A model generated the notes under the pieces. The model was not told the origin of the DNA. It saw nothing but the letters and a program-made list of their open reading frames with translations, and ran no database searches. From Nitrososphaerota archaeon (GTDB lineage: Archaea > Thermoproteota > Nitrososphaeria > Nitrososphaerales > Gagatemarchaeaceae), in assembly GCA_016200045.1 (NCBI GenBank), contig JACQFN010000012.1, positions 1-38,231 on the forward strand: DNA of 38,231 nt, read 5' to 3'. Made by a program: the position numbers and the translations under genes. Shown in pieces: positions 32,656 through 38,231 of the stretch; position 1 is the first letter of the stretch, and each line of letters begins with the position of its first letter.

Positions 32656-33069
32656 CTAGCTGCAGCGCATCTGGAAGACCTCGGTCTTCTCGTACTCGGC
32701 CTCCCAGAGATGGGTGCTGTTCCTTCCCCTGTGAACCGTCAGTAGGGTGTAACCTTCCGGGGCCTCGTTGTAAGCCCTGGCCAGAATGGAGGTCGCCGGC
32801 TCGGTGTCTTCGTCGAAGTTCACGACGAGGTGCTGCCTGAACTTCTCGATTCCCTTCATGTAGTCGGAGAGGCAGAGGGTCTTCCCCTGCAGCTTCGCGG
32901 ATGTCAGAAGCTTGACCTCGTCCCCGCAGGCTTCGCACTTCACCTTCTTCATCCCGTCGCTGAGGCAGACCCTCCCTACCCCGACTACCATCGGGAACGT
33001 TCCCGGCGTGCTCTCGGCTTCTCCGCAGATGGCGCACTTCGCGGGAGCGCGGTTGGAGAGGTGTTGCAC
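32656..33069 (-). CDS. Protein with duplicated CxxC...CLSD zinc-binding unit
   Basis: A 137-residue protein. Two similar units follow each other: C12-x2-C15-G-E ... C35-L-S-D-G-M-K, and C45-x2-C48-G-D ... C66-L-S-D-Y-M-K. Each offers three cysteines plus a possible aspartate ligand and probably binds one zinc. The remaining 65 residues form an alpha/beta region (QHLVVNFDEDTEPATSILARAY ... GYTLLTVHRG) without a motif I know. GTG 33069 is leaderless behind CCTTAAATT (33093-33101). A role in protein or nucleic-acid binding is likely but unproven. Confidence 0.72.
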   Translation of the reverse strand: MQHLSNRAPAKCAICGEAESTPGTFPMVVGVGRVCLSDGMKKVKCEACGDEVKLLTSAKLQGKTLCLSDYMKGIEKFRQHLVVNFDEDTEPATSILARAYNEAPEGYTLLTVHRGRNSTHLWEAEYEKTEVFQMRCS

Positions 33070-33092
33070 CGAACCTAGAACTTCAGCGAACC

Positions 33093-33101
33093 AATTTAAG
33101 G
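33093..33101 (-). promoter_or_regulatory. TATA-like box for the duplicated zinc protein
   Basis: CCTTAAATT on the minus strand, centred 28 bases before GTG 33069. Confidence 0.55.
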
Positions 33102-33183
33102 TTGCCCCGGGTCTACCGGTCGTCTACCGCCGAGGCAGTCGAAAAAGCATAGTCCTTTGCAGGATTGAGTCCTGAACTCGAAT

Positions 33184-33966
33184 TCAGACCAGCGGAACGA
33201 TGTCGTCCACGTTGTCAATGGCGGCCAGCACCTTGACTCCCCTGGGTTCAGTGTCGACCCCCGAGCGGACCAGCACGGAGTCTATCCCGGCCCCCCGAGC
33301 ACCTTCTAGGTCCGTCTCCACCTGGTCTCCTATCATCACAGCCTCAGCTTTCGCGCACCCTCCGCGCTCGAGCGCGAGCCTGAACATCAGCGGGGACGGC
33401 TTTCCAATTACAACGGCTCTTCTACCCGTCGCGAACTCGATGGCCTTGACTATCGGTCCGGTCGCAATGGCGGGGCCCGTCCGATACATGTACAGCCTGG
33501 CGGTGTGCGTAGCTATCAGCGACGACCCCTCCATCACAAGCCTGGATGCCTGGTCCAGCTTGCCGTAGGTCAGGCTCCTGTCCAGCCCTACTACGACGAA
33601 ATCCGCCTTGTCCCCGCGAGTCCTGGTGTGCCCTGCGCGCCTCATCTCCGAATCCAGCCCCTTTTCCCCGACAAGGAAGTACGAGACCGTCCCGTGCTTC
33701 TTCCTGAGGTACTCGGCGGTCAGGAGCCCGCTGGTCAGTATCTCGTCCCTGGTGACAGGGATGTCGAAGTCGACTAGCCGTCGATGGACCGTGCTCACCG
33801 AGTCGGTCGAATTGTTCGTAAGGACGAAGAGCTTCTTCCCCTTCTCCCTGAGGGAGCGCACCGCCCTACTCCCGCCGATCTTCGTCCTCGTCTCCTTGCC
33901 CTTGTAGAATACCCCGTCCAGGTCAAAGAGGAACAGCCTCTTTTTCCCGAGAAGCGAGTCACGCAA
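33184..33966 (-). CDS. HAD-IIA (NagD-like) phosphatase
   Basis: A 260-residue haloacid dehalogenase superfamily hydrolase of subclass IIA. Motif I is FDLDGVFYKG (D15 nucleophile, D17 acid/base) and motif II is LTNNST. A mid-protein alpha/beta cap is present, motif III lysine is in VIGKPSP, and motif IV is MIGDQVETD. These enzymes dephosphorylate sugar phosphates, nucleotides or phosphoglycolate; the exact substrate is not clear from sequence. TTG 33966 is leaderless with TTCAAATATCC at 33987-33997. It is divergent from the aldehyde dehydrogenase gene. Confidence 0.9.
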   Translation of the reverse strand: MRDSLLGKKRLFLFDLDGVFYKGKETRTKIGGSRAVRSLREKGKKLFVLTNNSTDSVSTVHRRLVDFDIPVTRDEILTSGLLTAEYLRKKHGTVSYFLVGEKGLDSEMRRAGHTRTRGDKADFVVVGLDRSLTYGKLDQASRLVMEGSSLIATHTARLYMYRTGPAIATGPIVKAIEFATGRRAVVIGKPSPLMFRLALERGGCAKAEAVMIGDQVETDLEGARGAGIDSVLVRSGVDTEPRGVKVLAAIDNVDDIVPLV

Positions 33967-33986
33967 ACACTTTCACATAAGGAGCG

Positions 33987-33997
33987 GGATATTTGAA
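33987..33997 (-). promoter_or_regulatory. TATA-like box for the HAD phosphatase
   Basis: TTCAAATATCC on the minus strand, centred 26 bases before TTG 33966. Confidence 0.55.
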
Positions 33998-34073
33998 GCG
34001 TGGCCATCGGCCGTCATCGTGCTGAACCTGGCCTTGCCAAGGGAGACAGGGCCTCGTCGTGGATCCGGGAAGT

Positions 34074-34080
34074 CTTAAAC
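34074..34080 (+). promoter_or_regulatory. TATA-like box for aldehyde dehydrogenase
   Basis: CTTAAAC predicts transcription starting at about 34103, just before TTG 34107. It lies inside the longer open frame and argues against the start at 34059. Confidence 0.5.
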
Positions 34081-34106
34081 AGAAGGAAAAGGCGTCCGTT
34101 CTCAAA

Positions 34107-35576
34107 TTGAATGTGAAGATGCTCGTAGGCGGGGAGTGGACAGACTCCGCGGGCGGAGAGACGTTCGAAGTGAAGAACCCGGCGAATGGGGAGGTCGTGG
34201 GTACAGTCCCGAAGGGGACGAGGGAGGACGCGAAGAGGGCGATCGACTCGTCAAAGGAGGCGTTCGGGAAGTGGTCGGAGGTCGCGCCAATCGAGAGGTC
34301 TCGAATACTCCTGAAGGTCTCCGAGACAATCAGGGCCGGCGCGCAAGACCTCGCCATCAGCCTCGTCCTGGAGCAGGGTAAGCCGATGGGGGAGGCAAGG
34401 AGCGAGGTCAATTCCTTCGCCAGCACCTTCGAGTACTACGCGGGGCTGATCGGGAGGGAGCGCGGCGCGCAGACTCCGTTCTCCACGGGGGAGGGGTTCT
34501 TCATTGTCACGAAGAGGCCCGTCGGGGTCGTAGGAGCGATCCTTCCGTGGAACTTTCCGGTTTCGCTCATGGGGTGGAAGGTAGCTCCGGGGCTGGCGGC
34601 CGGGAACACTTTCGTGGTCAAGCCCGCTAGCACCACGCCTCTGACCGACCTAATGGCGGCAAGGCTCCTCCTCAAGGCGGGAGTCATCCCGGGAGCGGTA
34701 AACATCGTGACCGGGCCCGGTGGGGTCGTCGGGGAGGAGATCCTCGACAACCCGAAGGTCTCCAAGATAGCTTTCACCGGAGAGACCGCGACAGGGAAGA
34801 GGATAATGGAGAGTTCGGCCAAGAGCATCAAGAGGCTCACCCTAGAGTTGGGGGGGTCGGACCCGATGATAGTGTGCGACGACGCGGACCTGGAGCTCGC
34901 CGTGGAAGGCGCGGCCTGGGGAAGGTTCAGGAACTGCGGGCAATCCTGCACTTCAGTCAAGCGGCTTTTTCTGTTCGAGTCGATTGCTGATGCATTCGTG
35001 AAGAGGCTCGCGGATAAGACGAGGGCGATTCGAATAGGGGACGGGCTGGAGAAGGGGACGCACATGGGCCCGGTGCATACAGCCGAGCAGAGGGCGAAGG
35101 TCGAGGGGATGGTCGAAGATGCCGAGAACTCGGGGGCCAGGCCGGTGGTGAAGGGGCAGGTTCCGAAGGAGGGCGCCCTCGCAAAGGGGAACTTCTACTC
35201 CCCGACGCTCTTGGAGAATGTGTCTTACGACTCGAAGATGGCGAAGGAGGAATGCTTCGGGCCGGCGCTCCCGATATTCGTGGTCAAGGATCTGGAGGAG
35301 GCTCTGGAAAGAGCGAACGACACCCCGTACGGGCTCGGCTCTTCGGTGTGGACGAAGGACCTGGAGCGCGCGTACCACGCAGCGGAGCGAATCGAGGCCG
35401 GGACGACATGGGTGAACTCCCCGCCAATCTCGAGGGCCGAGGTCCCGTTCGGGGGCTTCAAGCAGAGTGGTTTCGGGAGGGAGCTCGGAGTCGAGGGGCT
35501 GGATCACTATTACGAGACGAAGAGCATCCAGGTCCTGGAATACGGCAAGGGGAAGAAGTGGCACTTCCCGATTTGA
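34107..35576 (+). CDS. Aldehyde dehydrogenase (NAD(P)+-dependent)
   Basis: A 489-residue enzyme from TTG 34107, oxidising an aldehyde to its acid. The oxyanion asparagine is in PWNFPVSLMGWK, the general-base glutamate is E247 (LELGGSDP), and the catalytic cysteine is C281 (CGQSCTSVKR); their 34-residue spacing is the family norm. The C terminus EVPFGGFKQSGFGRE is typical of succinate-semialdehyde/lactaldehyde-type members. The exact substrate is uncertain. Starts at GTG 34113 or ATG 34119 are also possible. Divergent from the HAD gene, with an isolated rps10 downstream. Confidence 0.94.
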   Translation: MNVKMLVGGEWTDSAGGETFEVKNPANGEVVGTVPKGTREDAKRAIDSSKEAFGKWSEVAPIERSRILLKVSETIRAGAQDLAISLVLEQGKPMGEARSEVNSFASTFEYYAGLIGRERGAQTPFSTGEGFFIVTKRPVGVVGAILPWNFPVSLMGWKVAPGLAAGNTFVVKPASTTPLTDLMAARLLLKAGVIPGAVNIVTGPGGVVGEEILDNPKVSKIAFTGETATGKRIMESSAKSIKRLTLELGGSDPMIVCDDADLELAVEGAAWGRFRNCGQSCTSVKRLFLFESIADAFVKRLADKTRAIRIGDGLEKGTHMGPVHTAEQRAKVEGMVEDAENSGARPVVKGQVPKEGALAKGNFYSPTLLENVSYDSKMAKEECFGPALPIFVVKDLEEALERANDTPYGLGSSVWTKDLERAYHAAERIEAGTTWVNSPPISRAEVPFGGFKQSGFGRELGVEGLDHYYETKSIQVLEYGKGKKWHFPI

Positions 35577-35590
35577 ATTTGGGCCAAACC

Positions 35591-35599
35591 CCTAAATAC
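35591..35599 (+). promoter_or_regulatory. TATA-like box for rps10
   Basis: CCTAAATAC is centred 30 bases before ATG 35625, so rps10 has its own promoter. Confidence 0.6.
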
Positions 35600-35624
35600 G
35601 GTCGGGCGGCGCGGATTCCAGAAA

Positions 35625-35936
35625 ATGCCGCAGTTCGCCAGGATCAAACTCACGAGCACCAACCTGCCCGAGCTGGAGAAGGTGGCCAAGGACATCCGCG
35701 ACATCGCGGACAAGACGGGGGTCAAGGTCAAGGGGCCGCAGCCGCTCCCGACGAAGAGGCTCAGGATCACCACTAGGAAGGCACCAACCGGGGAGGGGAG
35801 CCACACATTCGACCACTGGCAGCTGAGGGTCCATAGGAGGATACTCGACGTGCAGCCCGACGACAGGACCATGAGACAGATAACCAAGCTTCGGATTCCG
35901 GAAGACGTGAAGATAGAGCTGATTCTTACCGCTTAG
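35625..35936 (+). CDS. rps10: Small ribosomal subunit protein uS10
   Basis: The 103-residue archaeal uS10, a 30S head protein. The family pattern is clear: ARIKLTSTNLPELEKVAKDI, TGVKVKGPQPLPTKRL, the long loop TRKAPTGEGSHTFDHWQLRVHRRILD, and IPEDVKIEL at the end. Complete and intact. In many archaea rps10 lies downstream of the EF-1A gene; here it stands between aldehyde dehydrogenase and an epimerase with its own TATA-like box. Its stop TAG shares bases with the TAA of the convergent epimerase (35933-35936). Confidence 0.97.
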   Translation: MPQFARIKLTSTNLPELEKVAKDIRDIADKTGVKVKGPQPLPTKRLRITTRKAPTGEGSHTFDHWQLRVHRRILDVQPDDRTMRQITKLRIPEDVKIELILTA

Positions 35937-36826
35937 GCCCCGGACCTCACCCATTCGATCGTCCGCGAAAGTCCTTCCTCCAGCGTGAGCTCGTGGCTGT
36001 AACCAAGGAGGCTCTTCATCTTGTCCGTCGTGGGATAGCTGATCTGAGGCTCCTTCTCGAGCTCGCTCCTCGGAGGGGCGAGGGTCAGCTCTGAGCTGGA
36101 ACCTGTAAGGCGCCTGACGGTCTCGGCCAGCTCGCGCACCGAGACCGCCCGTTCCCCGCCGAAGTTGAACGCCTGACCCACCGCCTTTTCACTGGTGAGG
36201 ATGGACATGGCCAGCTTCGCGTAGTTCACAGCGTGAGACGGGGAGGTCGTGTCCCTCCCTTCGTTGAAGAGCGTCAGGGGCTCGTTCTTCAGGCAAGCCC
36301 GTATGAAGCGTATCGTGGCACTCGATGGCTGGTCGAACTCCCCGAAGAGAAGCCAGCTCCTCGTGATGGAAACAGGGAGCCCCTTCGTCCTGTGGAAGCT
36401 CATCGCGAGGTTCTCGCAGATCACCTTCGAGTAATCGTAAGGCACTCTGGGGTCGAAGGGGGAGTCCTCTGAGACCGGGTTCGTCTTCGGGGCGCCGAAG
36501 ACGTTTGCCGAGGAGGCGCAGATGATCCTCTTCACCTCCTTGCGCCTGGCGAGTTCCAGCACGTTCAGGGTCCCGACGCAGTTCACTTCGAAGCACATCC
36601 GCGGGTCTTCGATGGTCTTCTTGATCTCGGTGATAGCCGCCAGGTGTATGACTGCGTCGAAGTCCGCCTCGGCGAGCGTCTTGAAGACAAAGTCCTTGTC
36701 CAGAAGGTTCCCCGACAGGTCCCACCCCGAAAGGTCGGTGGGCACGGTGGACATCCCGTGCTCCTCGAGGTATGAGACGAGGTTCCGGCCTACCATCCCC
36801 GACGCGCCGGTCACCAGTACCTTCAA
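35933..36826 (-). CDS. NAD-dependent sugar-nucleotide epimerase/dehydratase
   Basis: A 297-residue extended SDR like UDP-glucose 4-epimerase or dTDP-sugar dehydratases. NAD-binding GASGMVGRN, the DAVIHLAAITE block, active-site ICASSANVFG and YDYSK (Tyr-x3-Lys) are all present. SITRSWLLFGEFDQ and AFNFGGERAVSVRELAETV match the substrate-side elements of sugar-nucleotide enzymes. It probably supplies a modified sugar for glycans or glycoproteins. TTG 36826 is leaderless with GTTAAAATAG at 36848-36857. It overlaps rps10 tail-to-tail by four bases. Confidence 0.9.
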   Translation of the reverse strand: MKVLVTGASGMVGRNLVSYLEEHGMSTVPTDLSGWDLSGNLLDKDFVFKTLAEADFDAVIHLAAITEIKKTIEDPRMCFEVNCVGTLNVLELARRKEVKRIICASSANVFGAPKTNPVSEDSPFDPRVPYDYSKVICENLAMSFHRTKGLPVSITRSWLLFGEFDQPSSATIRFIRACLKNEPLTLFNEGRDTTSPSHAVNYAKLAMSILTSEKAVGQAFNFGGERAVSVRELAETVRRLTGSSSELTLAPPRSELEKEPQISYPTTDKMKSLLGYSHELTLEEGLSRTIEWVRSGA

Positions 36827-36847
36827 CGGACAGGCACTCTGCGGTCG

Positions 36848-36857
36848 CTATTTTAAC
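36848..36857 (-). promoter_or_regulatory. TATA-like box for the epimerase at 36826
   Basis: GTTAAAATAG on the minus strand, centred 26 bases before TTG 36826. Confidence 0.6.
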
Positions 36858-36981
36858 AGAGCCCAGTGGAGCCAGCCGGAGTCGCTTCAAGAATGATGCT
36901 GGAAGTGGGTACGTGTGCGAGTTCAACTCTCCACTGAACCGAACCTGAACCCTGGACGTCTACGGTTTCGTCAATCCACGC

Positions 36982-37566
36982 CTATCCCGACGATGTCGAC
37001 GATACCATCCATGCGGTCGACTGGGACTGAGGGTGCGATGTGGTCGATGCAGTCCACACGGTTGACTGGTATTGTGAAGTGGCTGCTCGGTTCCACGTTT
37101 CCATGAATTCCGAAATACTCACCCCATTGAAATCCCAACTACTCGATCCCGCGGGGACGTAGCGCAGTGAATATACCAACCCGCCGATGACGACGAAGAT
37201 GCCATTGGGACCGATTCCATAGTAACAGTGTGCTCCGTCGAAGGGCAAAGCGGTTGTGCCCGAGAGGGTGTACGGGGTACCAAGGGCAAGAATGTAGGTC
37301 GAACCGATCCTCATCTGGGGGAATCCCGCAACGGTGTCGTTGACGTAATCCCCTAGGCTCGTGTTGGCCACGCCTCCCCATTGGCTGATCAGTAGCATGC
37401 TGCCAGTCGGGATGTCTCCGATCAAGGAATAATTGACCTTGAATCCAAAGTTGGTGTACACAACGGACCCTTCCCCGCCCGTGGTGACGTTCGCTATGCC
37501 TACAATCTTGCCCAGTACCATGTAGTGAGCATACTTCGCGACCTCGGAGCCCATCCAGTCCGCCAC
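36982..37566 (-). CDS. Probable exported protein of unknown function
   Basis: From GTG 37566 the frame gives 194 residues. The core (YMVLGKIVGIANVT ... FKVNYSLIGDIPTGSMLLISQ ... GSTYILALGT ... GIFVVIGG) looks like a beta-rich extracellular domain. Several N-x-S/T sequons (NVT, NYS, NTS, NDT) suit archaeal N-glycosylation. The last 31 residues are Ser/Thr/Gln-rich and hold two degenerate 15-residue repeats (QYQSTVWTAST..., QSQSTAWMVSS...). The same frame is open further upstream and encodes a hydrophobic signal-like segment that has no canonical start, so the annotated start is probably not the true one. Confidence 0.6.
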   Translation of the reverse strand: MADWMGSEVAKYAHYMVLGKIVGIANVTTGGEGSVVYTNFGFKVNYSLIGDIPTGSMLLISQWGGVANTSLGDYVNDTVAGFPQMRIGSTYILALGTPYTLSGTTALPFDGAHCYYGIGPNGIFVVIGGLVYSLRYVPAGSSSWDFNGVSISEFMETWNRAATSQYQSTVWTASTTSHPQSQSTAWMVSSTSSG

Positions 37567-37760
37567 TTGCCCCTTGTTGTCTACACGTGCACCCGGAGGG
37601 ATCTGAAGAGGTCCTCGGAGACTATTGAACGTGCCTGACCGGCATGTAGCACTCTCCGTTCCCGAGAAGAAGGTGAAGAGTCCAACTCCGACGGTGACCA
37701 GAGCCGTGCTGGCAATTACCCAGCGTCTGTGTCGGTTGAGTTGAGGTTACTGGCCCTCAT
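37567..37760 (-). other. Frame-broken signal-peptide region of the exported protein
   Basis: In the frame of the exported protein this stretch encodes NRHRRWVIASTALVTVG plus more hydrophobic residues ending SGTESATC, a good signal-peptide shape. It begins right after a TAA with no ATG, GTG or TTG. An ATG at 37760 begins MRASNLN in another frame. One missing base in the direct repeat CTCAACTCAAC (about 37735-37745) would join them. ACTTAAGGC-like DNA at 37789-37797 is correctly placed as a TATA box for ATG 37760. This points to a one-base frameshift or sequencing error. Confidence 0.5.
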
Positions 37761-37797
37761 CCTAGCTAGGCCAGAGGGACGCTCCCACACTTAAGGC

Positions 37798-37980
37798 CCT
37801 CGCACCGAGTCCTAAGACATGTTTGCGCCCTTTCGGAGTTCAGTCGCTTTTATCATGACGAAGCTGTAATCCGACTCTGAACGACCTTGGAGAGAAACAT
37901 TGCGGGCCCGACCGGACCTGCACGGTATACCGAGCCGGAAATAGACCCGAACTCAAACACTTCAAGGTACCGATCATGCT
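37798..37980. other. Intergenic stretch with no recognised feature
   Basis: No coding frame with protein-like composition is seen here. One AT-rich block (CGCTTTTATC, 37849-37858) could be a promoter, but the ATG after it opens only a four-codon frame. No tRNA or repeat was recognised. Confidence 0.4.
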
Positions 37981-38231
37981 CTAAATCAGCGTCGAGAACT
38001 CGTCGTAGACGTTCTTCCTATGCCCGACGAAGAGTATGATGATATGGTTTAGATGTCTGTCTATTTCATAGATGATCCGGTAGTCTCCGGCACGGCTCTT
38101 CCAAAATCGAGAGGGCTTGAGCTGCTCACCTATCTCGGGCGCGCGCGAAAGCTCTTGCATAGATTCGAGGACCCTGGTCCTGATGGAGGGCTGGAGCTTC
38201 CTCACTGCCCTAGCTGCCCTCGGACGCAGCA
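37981..38231 (-). CDS. RelE/ParE-like toxin, N terminus beyond the window
   Basis: The frame runs off the right edge, so at least the first few residues are missing; 83 codons plus the stop are visible. The sequence RAARAVRKLQPSIRTRVLESM, then GDYRIIYEIDR and HIIILFVGHRKNVYDEF, is typical of the RelE/ParE superfamily. These act as ribosome-dependent mRNA interferases or gyrase poisons. The basic and Tyr/Arg residues in the YRIIYEI strand and the HRKNVY end are present, closest to RelE. Its antitoxin gene should lie upstream, outside the window. An internal GTG at 38205 is less likely as start, since family sequence precedes it. Confidence 0.85.
   Translation of the reverse strand, partial: LRPRAARAVRKLQPSIRTRVLESMQELSRAPEIGEQLKPSRFWKSRAGDYRIIYEIDRHLNHIIILFVGHRKNVYDEFSTLI

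Noticed and set aside
1-38231. CRISPR array, rRNA genes or complete insertion sequence
   Set aside because: No regularly spaced direct repeats, no rRNA-like blocks and no paired terminal inverted repeats were seen when reading the window.

Overview
This window reads as GC-rich archaeal chromosome, probably from a heterotrophic member of the Thermoproteota (Nitrososphaeria or a relative); the lineage is an inference. The archaeal evidence is an archaeal-type uS10, a Hef-like helicase, an HTH-10 (bacterio-opsin-activator type) regulator, an aKMT-like methyltransferase and a long-variable-arm tRNA-Leu. In addition, most genes have a TATA-like AT block 26-35 bases before an ATG, GTG or TTG, as expected for leaderless archaeal transcripts. 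TTG starts are unusually common.

Layout. 1-1000: a decayed left edge with a broken open frame, a small membrane protein and a transposase-like remnant. 1006-6129 (-): branched-chain aminotransferase, aconitase and an MFS exporter, the last two nearly touching. 6216-8594 (+): a DUF255 thioredoxin-fold protein and a 98-residue unknown. 8597-10943 (-): an APC permease overlapping a tandem universal-stress-protein gene. 11128-13377 (+): HTH-10 regulator, membrane protein, tRNA-Leu(UAG) and methyltransferase. 13396-16428: two convergent class III adenylate cyclases, one with TolB-like and TPR regions and one fused to an ACT module. 16568-20879 (+): DUF885 metallohydrolase, a two-gene membrane/output-domain module and a Hef-like helicase without nuclease. 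20881-22290 (-): pyruvate kinase. 22395-24193 (+): an ABC transporter. 24196-28155 (-): metallophosphoesterase, six-hairpin glycosidase, CoxG-like protein and acyl-CoA dehydrogenase.

28236-38231: a small zinc protein; a minus-strand cluster of a 100-residue unknown, an epimerase, endonuclease III and a MazG-like enzyme; a membrane protein; a winged-helix gene followed by a small three-helix membrane protein; two unknowns, one with a duplicated zinc motif; a HAD phosphatase; an aldehyde dehydrogenase; an isolated rps10; a second epimerase; a secreted protein whose signal-peptide region is frame-broken; and a RelE/ParE-like toxin cut by the right edge.

The metabolic genes (aconitase, pyruvate kinase, aminotransferase, acyl-CoA and aldehyde dehydrogenases, glycosidase, transporters) fit organic-carbon use. 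The most unusual content is signalling: the adjacent adenylate cyclases, especially the cyclase-ACT fusion, and two separate loci that pair a small three-helix membrane protein with a regulator. Several apparent frame breaks each fit one missing base, so sequencing or assembly error must be considered before calling pseudogenes. No CRISPR array, rRNA or intact insertion sequence was seen.
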